From Myxococcales bacterium (lineage in GTDB: Bacteria; Myxococcota_A; Bradymonadia; Bradymonadales; GCA-2716585), in NCBI GenBank assembly GCA_002716585.1, contig PBBL01000003.1:62001-126000 (forward strand): a DNA stretch of 64,000 nt. Reading direction: 5' to 3'. Within the stretch, counting starts at the first letter, position 1; each line of letters begins with the position of its first letter. Of the stretch, positions 35,063 through 43,896 are shown piece after piece. Below the pieces are notes generated by a model. It was not told the origin of the DNA, made no database searches, and saw only the letters and a program-made list of their open reading frames with translations. A program made the position numbers and the translations under genes.

Positions 35063-36070
35063 TCAGACCTCATCGAGCCAGTAGAGCCTGCCAAAGTGGG
35101 TCTCCAGCTCGTCGGAGTCGATGTGTTCGTCGTCGTTCAGGTCCCAGTAGCTGTAGACGTAGACGGAGAACTCGTCTTCGCGCAGCTTGCCGTCGTTGTC
35201 CTGGTCGGAGTCGGCGTGGATGCCCTGTCGTCGGAAGGAGGTGAGCCACTCGCTCGCGTTGACCACGCCGTCGTCGTTGGCGTCCCAGTCGGAGAAGGTC
35301 CCCTGGGCCTGGGTGTCGCCGTACCAGCTCAGCGAGCCGCGGCGGAACTCCTCGTCGTTGACGAAGCCGTCGTCGTTGACGTCCCAGGCGTCGTGGACGC
35401 CTCGGGCCATCTCAGCGGCGGTCAGCCACCCGTCGTCGTTGGTGTCCCACTGGTCGTGGTCGTACACGCCGGAGATGTAGGTGTAGAACTCGTCGTGCGC
35501 GATGGAGCCGTCCTCGTCGTAGTCCCAGTAGACGATCGACAGCTCGACCGGCTTCGGATCGATGAGCTGGACGTCCACCCGGCGTTGCAGCGCGTAGCCC
35601 AGCGGCGAGCTGTCATCTGAGAACCCACGCTCGCCCGCGGTGACGAGCTTCATGCGGTCGGAGGGGACGCCCTGCGCCATCAACTCCCGGGCGACGGCGC
35701 GGGCGCGCTTCGCTCCGAGCTTCAGGTTGTAGCCGTCGGGGCCGCGGGCGTCGGCTCGACCGATGATCTTGATCTCCTGACCCTGGAGCGGCCCCTCCGT
35801 GAGGCAGTCGGCGAGGTTGCGGGCGAACGTCTCGTCGCCGAGGCTGAGCTGGGCCGAGTCGTACTCAAAGTAGGCGTCTGGCGCGATGATGTTGCACATC
35901 GAGCCGATGGATGGGTGCACCACGATGCTCGCGTAGCTGGGCTCGTCGGCGTCGTCCATGACATCGGCGGCGGTCTTCACGTCGTGGTTGGACGCGCCGT
36001 GGCTGCACGCGCCGAGCAGGGCGCAGGACGCGGTGAGGGCGATCAGGTAGGGGAGGGGGGTCGGGTTCAT
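35063..36070 (-). CDS. OmpA-domain lipoprotein with six C-terminal EF-hand loops
   Basis: I chose ATG 36070 (CCAGGAGTGAC before it). The 335-residue product has lipobox LLGAC (Cys22), then an OmpA peptidoglycan-binding domain at about residues 60-195 with YFEYDSAQLS, IKIIGRADARGPDGYN, LKLGAKRARAVARELM and ALQRRVDVQL. The last 130 residues hold six EF-hand-type loops: DYDEDGSIAHDE, DTNDDGWLTAAE, DVNDDGFVNDEE, DANDDGVVNASE, DQDNDGKLREDE and DLNDDEHIDSDE. The sixth has E where position 6 normally holds Gly. The architecture suggests a Pal-like outer membrane-peptidoglycan tether whose C-terminal part binds calcium. The fusion partner is not standard for Pal. Confidence 0.85.
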   Translation of the reverse strand: MNPTPLPYLIALTASCALLGACSHGASNHDVKTAADVMDDADEPSYASIVVHPSIGSMCNIIAPDAYFEYDSAQLSLGDETFARNLADCLTEGPLQGQEIKIIGRADARGPDGYNLKLGAKRARAVARELMAQGVPSDRMKLVTAGERGFSDDSSPLGYALQRRVDVQLIDPKPVELSIVYWDYDEDGSIAHDEFYTYISGVYDHDQWDTNDDGWLTAAEMARGVHDAWDVNDDGFVNDEEFRRGSLSWYGDTQAQGTFSDWDANDDGVVNASEWLTSFRRQGIHADSDQDNDGKLREDEFSVYVYSYWDLNDDEHIDSDELETHFGRLYWLDEV

Positions 36071-36377
36071 GTCACTCCTGGGGTGTTGTGGTTTGAACGC
36101 GAGCGCGGACGCCGCGAGCTTCATGTTCATGGTTGTGCAAACCGCGTTCCAGGGTCGGAGCGCCGCAGCGTCGGCCACAGCGCCGGGGTCGGGCGACGAA
36201 CGCGCGGTGTGGATCCGAAAATGCGTTGGCGGCTACGGTCGGCGAGGTGCTTGATCGGCGGGCTTGATTAGGACATGAACGTGCGGCGGGCCAGCGAACG
36301 GCCCGCCCCGTTCACCTCAGCGGCGGCTGCGAACTGCGCGCAGGCGGCGTCGAATCCCCACAGGGAGGGGCCTTTCC
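36071..36377. other. 307-bp divergent intergenic region without a visible gene
   Basis: The region separates the OmpA/EF-hand gene (minus) from the hydrolase gene (plus). I see no convincing promoter pair, hairpin or coding signal in it. Confidence 0.4.
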
Positions 36378-37331
36378 TTGGCGACTGCATCCACCTCACG
36401 CGACCCGCTCGACCACGCCGACTTCGGCACCTTTCAACCCGCGACCGGCGTCCACATCCGCTACGCCCACGTCCCGCCCGCCTCCGACGCGCCGCCGCGC
36501 GGCCAGCTCCTGCTGCTCCACGGCCGCGGCGAGTTCATCGAGAAGTACGACGAGGTGATCGGCGAGCTGACCGCCCGGGGCTGGGCGATCTGGACGATGG
36601 ACTGGCGCGGGCAGGGGCTCTCCTCACGCGCGCTGCGGAACGCCCACAAGGGCCACGTGGACGACTTCGAGGACTACCTGTACGACCTCGACGCCTTCGT
36701 CACCCGCTTCATGTCCCCCGACCCGACCCGGAGCCCCTGCGTCATCCTCGCCCACTCCATGGGGGGTCACCTCGCGCTGCGCTACCTCGCCAGGCACCCG
36801 GGGCGCTTCTCCGGGGCGGTGCTCAGCGCGCCGATGGTGGGCGTGCATGCGCCGCTGCCGGAGTGGCTCATGGAGCTGCTGCTCGGCGCGGCGGTGCGGC
36901 TCGGCCTCGGGGGGCTCTACCTGGTCGGCGACGACCACGGGCCGGAGGATCGGGCCTTCCACTCCAACCTGCTGACCCGGGATCCGGCGAGGTTTCAGCG
37001 CACCCAGGCGCGGATCGACGAGAACCCGCAGCTGGCGATCGGGGGCCTGACGGTGGGGTGGATGTCCGCCGCGCTGCGCTCGATGCGGCGGCTGTTTGAT
37101 GAGGGGGCGATCGAGGCGCTGACGACCCCGGTGCTCATGGTCTGCGCCGGTCACGACCAGCGGGTGGCCAACGCGCCCGCGATGGAGCTGGCGCGGCGGC
37201 TCGTCGGGGGTCGTGTTCAGGTGATCCCCGACGCCGAGCATGAGCTGATGATGGAGCGCGACGACGTGCGCGACCGCTTCTGGGCGCTGTTCAGGGGCTT
37301 TGTCGATGAGGTCGCCCCGCGGGTCAGGTGA
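36378..37331 (+). CDS. Alpha/beta hydrolase, lysophospholipase/monoacylglycerol lipase type
   Basis: This 317-residue cytoplasmic hydrolase has the Hydrolase_4 (PldB/monoacylglycerol lipase) pattern: LLLLHGRGEFIEKYDEVI with the oxyanion HGRGE, WTMDWRGQGLSS, and the nucleophile elbow AHSMGGHLALRYLA with S127. The catalytic Asp lies in VLMVCAGHDQRVAN, and a His lies in VIPDAEHELMMERDD. It probably releases fatty acids from lysophospholipids or monoglycerides. The start is TTG 36378, set by GGGAGGGG with normal spacing. The 3' end overlaps the convergent BRCT-LRR gene by eight bases. Confidence 0.87.
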   Translation: MATASTSRDPLDHADFGTFQPATGVHIRYAHVPPASDAPPRGQLLLLHGRGEFIEKYDEVIGELTARGWAIWTMDWRGQGLSSRALRNAHKGHVDDFEDYLYDLDAFVTRFMSPDPTRSPCVILAHSMGGHLALRYLARHPGRFSGAVLSAPMVGVHAPLPEWLMELLLGAAVRLGLGGLYLVGDDHGPEDRAFHSNLLTRDPARFQRTQARIDENPQLAIGGLTVGWMSAALRSMRRLFDEGAIEALTTPVLMVCAGHDQRVANAPAMELARRLVGGRVQVIPDAEHELMMERDDVRDRFWALFRGFVDEVAPRVR

Positions 37332-38646
37332 CCAGCGTGATCCCGCGCTCCTCGCATGAGCGCGCGAGCTTCTTGCGGTCGCGCCCGGTGACGCCTGCGC
37401 CGCTCAGGTGGAGGCGTTGGAGGTTGGGCAGCGCGGCGAGCGCGTCGCGGAGGAGGTTGGCGCTGGTGGTGCCCAGCTCCGGGTTGACGGAGAGGTCGAG
37501 GTGCTGCAGTCGAGCGAAGGCGCCCGCCTCGAGCAGGAGCCGAAGGTGGGCGGGGCGCAGCTCGTTGGCGCTGAGGTTCAGCGCGCGGAGGTCGGTGAGG
37601 GCGGCGAGCGTAACGCCCGTGTCGCGCAGTCGGGCCTCGACGTGGTTGCCCCAGATCAGCTGGTTGGATCCGAGGTCGAGGCTCTGGAGCGATGTGGGGA
37701 GATCCCACCCCTGAACCCCCTCGACTCCGAGCGAGGCGAGGTTGATGTGCAGGAGCGCGTCGAAGCGCGGGGAGGTGGCGATGACGCGGGCGCCCTGTTC
37801 GCCGAAGCGCGCCCCGGAGATGTCGAGGTGGGTGAGGGCGGGGAGGTTGTCGGCGGCGGCCAACTCCCGGGCGAACTTCGGCGAGAGGGGGCGGCTGGTC
37901 AGGTAGAGGGCGCGCAGGTGCGTGAGGTCGGGGCAGCTGAGGAGGTTGCGGGCGGTGGTCGTGGTGATCTTGACCTTGTGGAAGCCGAGGACGCGGGCGA
38001 CGCGCAGCATGGGGCTGGTCTCGGCCTGGAGCAGGAGGCGCTGCCACGCCAGGGGGGCGAAGCGCAGGTCGAGCCGCGGCATGTCGGCCAGCTTCTCCTC
38101 CGAGACGGCGCTGTACCGGGTGCCCTCGCGGTGGAGGTGGAGGTGGTGGTAGTGGGGGTTGACCCAGCTCCCCACGCTGGAGAGGGTCCAGCGGGTCGCG
38201 AACGTCGCGAACGCGCCGCCCCAGGAGTCGGAGGACTGCTGGACGTAGTCCACGGCGATCGGCAGGGCGCCCGGATCGCAGGCGGCGAGCGTGTCGCAGA
38301 TGGCGCGCCACCCGGCTCGGCTCGGCTCGGCGTGGAGCTGATCGCGCAGCTCGGCGAGCGCGGCGTTCATCGCGGGGGCGGGGGTGTCTTCCTCCAGGTC
38401 GTCGCCCAGCTGAACCTCCTCACCGGCGAGCAGCGCCTCGACCTGGGGTGGGGTCGCGATGGGGACGCCGAGCGTCTTCGCCTGGTCGTAGCGGGCGCCC
38501 GGGGAGGTGCCTTTGATGAACAGCGCCGTCGTGTTCGAGACGCGGGAGCCGATGACGGCGCCCGCGTCGGTGAGGCGCTGGATCAGCGCCCGGCGCCCGC
38601 CTGTGACGCGCCCGGCGATGATGATCTTCTTTCCCTTCCACTCCAT
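37324..38646 (-). CDS. BRCT-domain/leucine-rich-repeat protein
   Basis: The 440-residue product starts with a BRCT domain at about residues 1-75 (GKKIIIAGRVTGGRRALIQR, LTDAGAVIGSRVSNTTALF, ARYDQAKTLGVPI), the fold found at the end of NAD-dependent DNA ligase and in phosphopeptide readers. A middle segment of about 130 residues has an unusual Trp/His-rich part (SSVGSWVNPHYHHLHLHREG). The C-terminal 230 residues are leucine-rich repeats (LTHLRALYLTSRPLSP, LPALTHLDISGARFG, LTDLRALNLSANELRP, FARLQHLDLSVNPELG, LPNLQRLHLSGAGVTG). BRCT joined to LRR suggests a protein-interaction adaptor. No catalytic domain is visible. The start has AAGGGAAAG-like context in the leader and the gene is monocistronic. 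Confidence 0.8.
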   Translation of the reverse strand: MEWKGKKIIIAGRVTGGRRALIQRLTDAGAVIGSRVSNTTALFIKGTSPGARYDQAKTLGVPIATPPQVEALLAGEEVQLGDDLEEDTPAPAMNAALAELRDQLHAEPSRAGWRAICDTLAACDPGALPIAVDYVQQSSDSWGGAFATFATRWTLSSVGSWVNPHYHHLHLHREGTRYSAVSEEKLADMPRLDLRFAPLAWQRLLLQAETSPMLRVARVLGFHKVKITTTTARNLLSCPDLTHLRALYLTSRPLSPKFARELAAADNLPALTHLDISGARFGEQGARVIATSPRFDALLHINLASLGVEGVQGWDLPTSLQSLDLGSNQLIWGNHVEARLRDTGVTLAALTDLRALNLSANELRPAHLRLLLEAGAFARLQHLDLSVNPELGTTSANLLRDALAALPNLQRLHLSGAGVTGRDRKKLARSCEERGITLVT

Positions 38647-38697
38647 GAGCGCTCCGGTCGAGGGGCAGACGTGATGACGTGGGTGTGAGGGGCGCGA

Positions 38698-39126
38698 TCA
38701 GCGCCCGGACGGCTGAAGCGTGATGGTCGCGCCCGCCTCCTCCAGCGTCGCCTGGACCGCCTCCGCCTCGTCGGCGGTCAGCCCCTCCTTGATGGGGACC
38801 GGCGCCCGCTCGACCAGCTCCTTGGTCTCCTTGAGGCCGAGGCTGGTCAGCTCGCGGACCGCCTTGATGACCTTGATCTTCCAGCGCCCGTAGCTGGTCA
38901 GGATGACGTCGAACCCGGCAGGCTTCGCCTCGGGCTCAGGCTCGGGCTGCCAGGCGGCGAGCGCCTCGCGGACCTGGAAGCTGTTGGAGCGCTGGCGGTA
39001 GAGCACGACGGCGTGAGCTGGCCCCTTGGGGAGGACGTGCACGACCTCCTGGTTCTCCAACTCCAGTTGGTTCAGGGTGTAGGCGAGGTTGAGGAGAGAG
39101 ACGGTTTGTTGCTGCCAGAGGTGCAT
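38698..39126 (-). CDS. Orphan ribosomal L7/L12 C-terminal-domain protein
   Basis: I chose ATG 39126 (CGGAGCACCCC before it); in-frame extensions upstream have no coding character. The 142-residue product ends in a clear L7/L12 C-terminal domain (71-138): [47 protein letters not shown] and [10 protein letters not shown]. The N-terminal 65 residues differ from ribosomal L12: they lack the L10-binding dimerisation helices and read [20 protein letters not shown] ... [11 protein letters not shown]. This is therefore not the ribosomal stalk protein but a paralogue that reuses its factor-binding domain. It sits beside no ribosomal or rpoB genes. A role in touching translation factors is inference. 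Confidence 0.82.
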   Translation of the reverse strand: MHLWQQQTVSLLNLAYTLNQLELENQEVVHVLPKGPAHAVVLYRQRSNSFQVREALAAWQPEPEPEAKPAGFDVILTSYGRWKIKVIKAVRELTSLGLKETKELVERAPVPIKEGLTADEAEAVQATLEEAGATITLQPSGR

Positions 39127-39368
39127 GGGGTGCTCCGTGATGTGAACAGGCGCAGCGTAGCGGGTCCGAGGTGGGGTGTCCACCAGGGATGGGGCGGGCG
39201 CCTTGAGGGCACCTGGCGAAGGGGTTGTCGTCTTGACGCGTCGCGGGGTTGCCTGGTAACAGCCATGCCCGCTTGAGAGCCGATGTTGTTCAACAAAACA
39301 CCACGATGGACGAACAGAGAGCCGCACGGCGTGGCCCGTGGCGTGGACAGTACCGTGGAGGGGTAGAC

Positions 39369-41741
39369 ATGCGTTGGATGATCAGGTGCGCTGCGTGGTT
39401 GCTCGTGATGAGCGTGTCATGGCAGGCCCACGCCCAGGAGGCGGAGGAGGTCGAGGAGGACGAGGACGAGGTGGAGATGACCATCCCGCTCGTCCAGTCG
39501 CCGGTGGCCGGCGAGCCCAAGCGCTTCGTCCCGTCGCGGTGGGGTGACGTGCTCTACCGGGACGGGGCGCAGATCACCAGCCTCGACACGGGCAAGGAGG
39601 TGATGCGGCTGGCCGATCAGGACGCGGAGTATGGGTTCAGCCAGGGCTCGTGCCACTCGGGGGACAAGACCTTCATGGGGTGCGGGCAGGTCTCGATCCA
39701 GCGCAACGTCAAGACCTTCGAGGTCACCGAGACCCGCAAGGTGGGCAACAAGACCAAGCAGGTCAAGGTCACCAAGAAGGTGTCGTACAACTACACGCGG
39801 GTGTCGTTCATCGACAACGACGGCACCTACGTGCGGCTGGTGGAGGTCAAGGACTCGGTCCCGAGCCCGAGCGACCCGGCGCTGGGGACGCGCTACCGGG
39901 CGGTGGTCCACGGGGCCTACGTGGACAAGGAGAACCGCCCGACGATGCTCTACGCGGTGAACAAGACGGTCACCACGCCGGGCAAGAAGAAGGGGCAGTA
40001 CAACGTCCAGTCCACGACGGAGGAGTGGATCTGGCGCGGGGGCACGGGGCCGACCACGGACGACGCGAAGCTGTACAGCCAGGCGGCGGCCCAGAAGTTC
40101 ACCTGGGGCGCGGGCTCGCCGATCTCGCGGGAGAGCGGCGCCGGGGCGGGGCACGAGACCCGGGTCAACCCGAGGCTGCAGTTCGTCGAGCTGAACGGCG
40201 AGGTGTGCATGATCTATGCGTCCGAGGGGGGGCCGGGGCCGCTGCACTTCCAGTGCGCGAACCAGGCGACCCACGTCGAGGTGGTCGAGGAGGCGATGTA
40301 CGACTTCCGCGCGGAGGCCGACAAGGAGGGGTGGCTCTACGTCTTCTACCACGAGCCGACCGAGGAGACCGCCAAGGTGGCCTCCAGCAAGGACGGGCGG
40401 CAGTGGCGCCACGCGCTGGTCGACACCAAGGAGAGCGGCTGGCAGATGGACACGGCGGTGCACGGCGATCAGGTCTACCTGCTCTACTACTACTTCCGAA
40501 ACTCGTTCAACAAGGGGCTCAAGGTGGCGACCTTCAAGGGCGGGGCCATCGCACAGGACCCGGTGACGATCGTCCGCAGGTCCGAGTACAACACGGGCTG
40601 GTACCCCAGCCTGGCGATCTCGGCCAACGGCAGCATGTGGATGACGTGGTGGGACAACGTGCTGGAGAAGACCCGGGTGTGGTCGCACCTCAAGCACCCT
40701 CGCGAGATGGGCGCCCACGTCGTCGAGGACACCGGCGGCTGGGAGGACGGCTACAAGAACTGGGCGCTCCAGGCGGGCGCGGGCGGCTGGTACACCTTCT
40801 GGAACCTCGTCGACATCGCCCCGTCCACCGAGGACACCGGCAACCTGGAGCTGGACCCCACCGAGTACACCCTCGACCAGGCGCTGCTCGCCGCGACCAG
40901 CCTGGAGGCCGAGTTCATGGGCTGGAGCCTGGCGATGAGCTACGCCCAGTCGATCATCGACGACGCCAAGGACGAGCTGAACGAGGCGGGCGGGGAGAAC
41001 ATCCAGCGGCTCACCGGCAGCATCAAGGTCGATAAGCTGTTCCCGGGGCACGACGTCAAGGTGCAGTTCGTCTACGGCAAGTACGAGGGGACCGCCACGG
41101 CGGGCGCCGGGGTGCTGCTCAACGGCTCGGGCGCCAACAACCGCGCCCAGCTGCCGATCGACACCAACTACGTGGACGCCCAGGCGCTGTTCTTGAACAA
41201 GTGGCGCGTCAAGTACGGCCTGGCGCTCACCCGCTACGAGCTGCCGATGGTCCTCCACACCTGGCACGCCCCGGCGGAGTCCGAGGCCTACTTCTACACC
41301 GGCAGCTTCTTTCGCCAGACCAGCGTCACCGACATCAAGGCGCTCGCGGGCTACTCGACCCTCGACTACATCAGCAAGTACGAGAACTACTACAGCGGCC
41401 TGTTCTTCGACGGCTACCTCGACGCGGGCGTCTCGCTGCTCTCCTTCGACGAGATCCAGCTCCAGGGCGCTCCGGGCGCCGACCCCGAGAGCAGCTCCTT
41501 CACCTTCGTCGGGCGCACCACCGTCCACGTCGGCTACCTCCTCTTCAGCCGCTGGAAGGGCGCCCGCGGCCTTGGCTTCTACCTCCGCCCCGCCTACCTC
41601 GCCGAGGGCTCGTTTGTCGGCCTGCCCACCAAGCCCGACGATCGTGACAGCGACAACGCGGACGACGCCGAGACCCGGATCACCCCGGGCCTCCTCTCGG
41701 TGCGGCACGGCCCCTGGTTCGACCTCGGGATCGTCTGGTAG
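39369..41741 (+). CDS. Outer-membrane protein: sialidase-like N-terminal region plus C-terminal beta-barrel-like region
   Basis: I chose ATG 39369 (GTGGAGGGGTAGAC before it). The product has a cleavable signal ([16 protein letters not shown] ... AHAQEA) and then a very acidic stretch. The central region of about 450 residues has repeated beta-strands with Asp-box-like elements ([34 protein letters not shown]), as in sialidase-like propellers. The last 250 residues alternate polar and aromatic residues ([46 protein letters not shown]) and end in GIVW. A C-terminal aromatic residue is typical of outer-membrane barrel proteins. The mature protein is about 765 residues. The function is unknown; a surface sugar-binding or cleaving role is speculative. 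Confidence 0.7.
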   Translation: MRWMIRCAAWLLVMSVSWQAHAQEAEEVEEDEDEVEMTIPLVQSPVAGEPKRFVPSRWGDVLYRDGAQITSLDTGKEVMRLADQDAEYGFSQGSCHSGDKTFMGCGQVSIQRNVKTFEVTETRKVGNKTKQVKVTKKVSYNYTRVSFIDNDGTYVRLVEVKDSVPSPSDPALGTRYRAVVHGAYVDKENRPTMLYAVNKTVTTPGKKKGQYNVQSTTEEWIWRGGTGPTTDDAKLYSQAAAQKFTWGAGSPISRESGAGAGHETRVNPRLQFVELNGEVCMIYASEGGPGPLHFQCANQATHVEVVEEAMYDFRAEADKEGWLYVFYHEPTEETAKVASSKDGRQWRHALVDTKESGWQMDTAVHGDQVYLLYYYFRNSFNKGLKVATFKGGAIAQDPVTIVRRSEYNTGWYPSLAISANGSMWMTWWDNVLEKTRVWSHLKHPREMGAHVVEDTGGWEDGYKNWALQAGAGGWYTFWNLVDIAPSTEDTGNLELDPTEYTLDQALLAATSLEAEFMGWSLAMSYAQSIIDDAKDELNEAGGENIQRLTGSIKVDKLFPGHDVKVQFVYGKYEGTATAGAGVLLNGSGANNRAQLPIDTNYVDAQALFLNKWRVKYGLALTRYELPMVLHTWHAPAESEAYFYTGSFFRQTSVTDIKALAGYSTLDYISKYENYYSGLFFDGYLDAGVSLLSFDEIQLQGAPGADPESSSFTFVGRTTVHVGYLLFSRWKGARGLGFYLRPAYLAEGSFVGLPTKPDDRDSDNADDAETRITPGLLSVRHGPWFDLGIVW

Positions 41742-41881
41742 CGTCCGCTTTTCCTGTACCCGATCTGCTTTTCGTGGCGCGCCTCCTCAACCCTCCCTCC
41801 TCCAAACCCCGATCCTGTCGGGGTTCGACGCGTGGCACGGTCGGTGCACAACCTCCCGAGCCACCAACCGGGAGAGGAGCC

Positions 41882-42694
41882 ATGCCCGACCATCGTTTGT
41901 TGCTCGCTTCGGCGCTGTCCGCGCTGCTGTTGTTCACCGCCTGCGACTTCAACCTCAGGCGCCCGTCGCGCGCCGAGGCCTCGCCGAAGCGCGCCGAGGC
42001 GACCAGGGCGATCAAAGCGCCGCGCTACGACGCGGAGCGCTACGAGGCCGCGCTCCAGGCGATCGAGGCGCAGCGCCAGCGGCTCGCCAGGCGCTACGCG
42101 GAGGCGAAGGGCGAGCGGCAGAAGCGGGCGATTCGGGCGGAGGCGCGGGGCGTGGTCACCCGGGCGATCACCGAGACGATCTTCCCGGCCTGGATGGGGA
42201 CCCCCTGGGGGCTGGGCCGCAACAGCACCGCGACCCGGCCACACCAGGAGGGGATGGTCGTCGGGTGCAGCTACTTCGTCACCTCGGTGCTCCAGAACGC
42301 GGGCCTGAAGCTCTCCAACCGCTACACCTTCGCCCAGGCGCCCGCGCTGCACATCCAGCGCTCGCTCGCGCCCGCTCGCGCCGACCTGCACCGCTTCCTG
42401 AGCATCCCGCCGAGCCAGCTTGAGGCGAAGCTCCGCAAGCTGAGCGACGGTCTCTACGTCATCGGGCTGGTCAACCACGTGGGCTTCGTCGTGATCCGTG
42501 GCGACGAGGTGCGGATCGTCCACTCCAGCTTCACCGGGGAGCGGGACGTGGCCGACGAGGCGCTCGCCGAGGCGCCCGCGGTCGCCGCCTCCCAGGAGGC
42601 GGGCTACTTCGTCACCCCGCTGTTTCAGGACGATCGCCTGATCGCGTTCTGGCTTGAAGGCCGCGCCGTCCCCTTCCAGAAGCTCGGCATGTGA
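41882..42694 (+). CDS. NlpC/P60-like Cys-hydrolase lipoprotein
   Basis: I chose ATG 41882 (GGGAGAGGAGCC before it). The 270-residue lipoprotein (lipobox LFTAC) has a helical Arg/Ala-rich spacer and a papain-like domain. A Cys nucleophile candidate, C129, sits at the start of a helix in VVGCSYFVTSVLQNAGL. H199 lies in LVNHVGFVVIRGDEV, a typical strand for the catalytic His of NlpC/P60 and CHAP enzymes, preceded by WMGTPWGLGRNS. The motif order Cys-helix then His-strand supports a cysteine peptidase or amidase, perhaps for cell-wall peptides. Sequence outside these motifs is unfamiliar. The next downstream gene is separated by a regulatory region. Confidence 0.7.
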   Translation: MPDHRLLLASALSALLLFTACDFNLRRPSRAEASPKRAEATRAIKAPRYDAERYEAALQAIEAQRQRLARRYAEAKGERQKRAIRAEARGVVTRAITETIFPAWMGTPWGLGRNSTATRPHQEGMVVGCSYFVTSVLQNAGLKLSNRYTFAQAPALHIQRSLAPARADLHRFLSIPPSQLEAKLRKLSDGLYVIGLVNHVGFVVIRGDEVRIVHSSFTGERDVADEALAEAPAVAASQEAGYFVTPLFQDDRLIAFWLEGRAVPFQKLGM

Positions 42695-43055
42695 GCCCGA
42701 TGAGCCCGCCCGGGCTCACCGCTCCTCCACCCTCCCCACGCCGCCTCCAGCCTGCTGACATGTCACATCACCGTCGTTGAACATGGATGTCACCGCCGCG
42801 ACCGCTCCGGGGCTCGCTCCGAGCGCTCGGGCGCCCGCGTTGGAGGTGGTCGAGGCGATCGGCGCGCGCTCGTCAGGAGGCGGCGTGGGCGTTGAACATG
42901 AAAATCAACTTCAGGTTGACCCACTGGAGTTGATATTCACATTCAACAAGATGTGTATACTGCGCTGAAGTTGATTTTTTGATTCGGAGTGGTTAGGTTT
43001 TTACCGTCTTGGAGGAGGTCGACGGTGACTCGGGTCCAGGGCGTCGGAGGGTCGA
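42695..43055. other. 361-bp region with operator-like boxes before the ZIP gene
   Basis: The first 190 bases show nothing distinctive. The second half is markedly AT-rich for this genome and holds the boxes described at 42891-42978 and a -10-like TATACT at 42956-42961. A short frame here (about 60 codons) has no ribosome site or family signal. Confidence 0.6.
42891..42978. promoter_or_regulatory. Two 19-bp Fur/Zur-type palindromes and a 14-bp inverted repeat around a promoter
   Basis: Box 1, GTTGAACATGAAAATCAAC (42891-42909), and box 2, GTTGATATTCACATTCAAC (42929-42947), both read GTTGA-N9-TCAAC. Box 2 matches the reverse complement of box 1 at 16 of 19 positions. AAAATCAACTTCAG (42901-42914) is repeated inverted as CTGAAGTTGATTTT (42965-42978), just past the TATACT -10 (42956-42961). 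This is the layout of a cooperative repressor on the ZIP gene promoter; a metalloregulator (Fur/Zur) is inferred. Confidence 0.65.
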
Positions 43056-43808
43056 ATGAGCATGGAACTGGTGCTGTGGACATTGTTGGCGGGCGTGGTG
43101 AGCGCGCTGGCGACCGGGGTGGGGGCGCTGGGGGCGCTGTTCATCCCCCAGAAGCGGCTGGATCTGCGGGCGTTCGCGGGTGCGGCGGCGGCGGGGATGA
43201 TGGTGGCGGCGTCGCTGTTCTCGCTGGTGGGCGAGGGTCTTGAGATGGAGGCGCCGGTGGCGGGGCTCCAGGTGGTGGCGGGGCTGCTGGGAGGGGCGGC
43301 GTTCTTCTGGTGGGTGGAGCGTCGGTTCGGCGAGGTGGAGGAGGTGAGCCGTCTGGAGCGGCGGTCGTGGATGGTGTTCGTGGCGATGTTCATCCACTCG
43401 ATCCCGGAGGGGGTGGCGCTGGGTGTTGGGTTCGCGACGGGCGAGTGGATGGTGGGTGCGCTGATGGCGGTGGTGATCGCGGTCCACAACATCCCGGAGG
43501 GGCTGGCGATCTCGCTGCCGATCCGAGCGGAGGGGGGCTCGCTGGGTCGCTGCGTGGGGTTCTCGATCCTGTCGAGCGTGCCGCAGCCGGTGCTGGCGGT
43601 GCCGGCGCTGCTGGGGTTTGTGTACGTGCAGGCGCTGCTGCCGGTGGGGCTGGGGTTCGCGGCCGGGGCGATGCTGTACCTGTCGTTCGTGGAGCTGGTT
43701 CCGACGGCGCTCAAGGAGAGCGACCCGCAGACGGCGGCCTGGGGCCTGATGACGGGGCTGACGGCGATGTTGCTGATGACGATGGGGTTGAACGCGCTGT
43801 TGGGGTGA
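43056..43808 (+). CDS. ZIP-family divalent metal transporter (ZupT-like)
   Basis: ZIP proteins import zinc, iron or manganese. This 250-residue membrane protein has about eight helices and both histidine motifs that form the binuclear metal site: MFIHSIPEGVALGVG in helix 4 and VIAVHNIPEGLAISLP in helix 5. The length and motifs match the ZupT/GufA group. The cytoplasmic loop between helices 3 and 4 is short (RRFGEVEEVSRLERRS) and lacks the His-rich segment of many eukaryotic ZIPs. ATG 43056 follows CGGAGGGTCGA. The upstream region carries two 19-bp palindromes that look like operators of a metal-responsive repressor, which fits uptake under metal starvation. Confidence 0.9.
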   Translation: MSMELVLWTLLAGVVSALATGVGALGALFIPQKRLDLRAFAGAAAAGMMVAASLFSLVGEGLEMEAPVAGLQVVAGLLGGAAFFWWVERRFGEVEEVSRLERRSWMVFVAMFIHSIPEGVALGVGFATGEWMVGALMAVVIAVHNIPEGLAISLPIRAEGGSLGRCVGFSILSSVPQPVLAVPALLGFVYVQALLPVGLGFAAGAMLYLSFVELVPTALKESDPQTAAWGLMTGLTAMLLMTMGLNALLG

Positions 43809-43866
43809 CGGCGGCGCGGTGAGGCCCCTTCGCGAGCGTGTGTGTCCCTTCTCCCGGGGGTGGGGG

Positions 43867-43896
43867 TTGACTCCTGCCCTCCAAAAGCCTTTCAAT
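43867..43896 (+). promoter_or_regulatory. Promoter candidate for the opp operon
   Basis: TTGACT (43867-43872), 18 bases, TTCAAT (43891-43896). The -35 matches consensus at five of six positions. The leader to ATG 44010 would be about 107 bases. Confidence 0.42.

Noticed and set aside
39284-39297. TGTTG-TT-CAACA palindrome between the L12-like gene and the outer-membrane protein gene
   Set aside because: Its 5-bp arms are too short to stand out from chance, and no repeat of it was found nearby.
39417-41708. Minus-strand open frame of about 760 codons
   Set aside because: It is antisense to the outer-membrane protein gene and has no recognisable domain.
42777-42968. Short plus-strand frame of 63 codons upstream of the ZIP gene
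   Set aside because: It has no ribosome site, runs through the operator-like palindromes and its product is compositionally odd.
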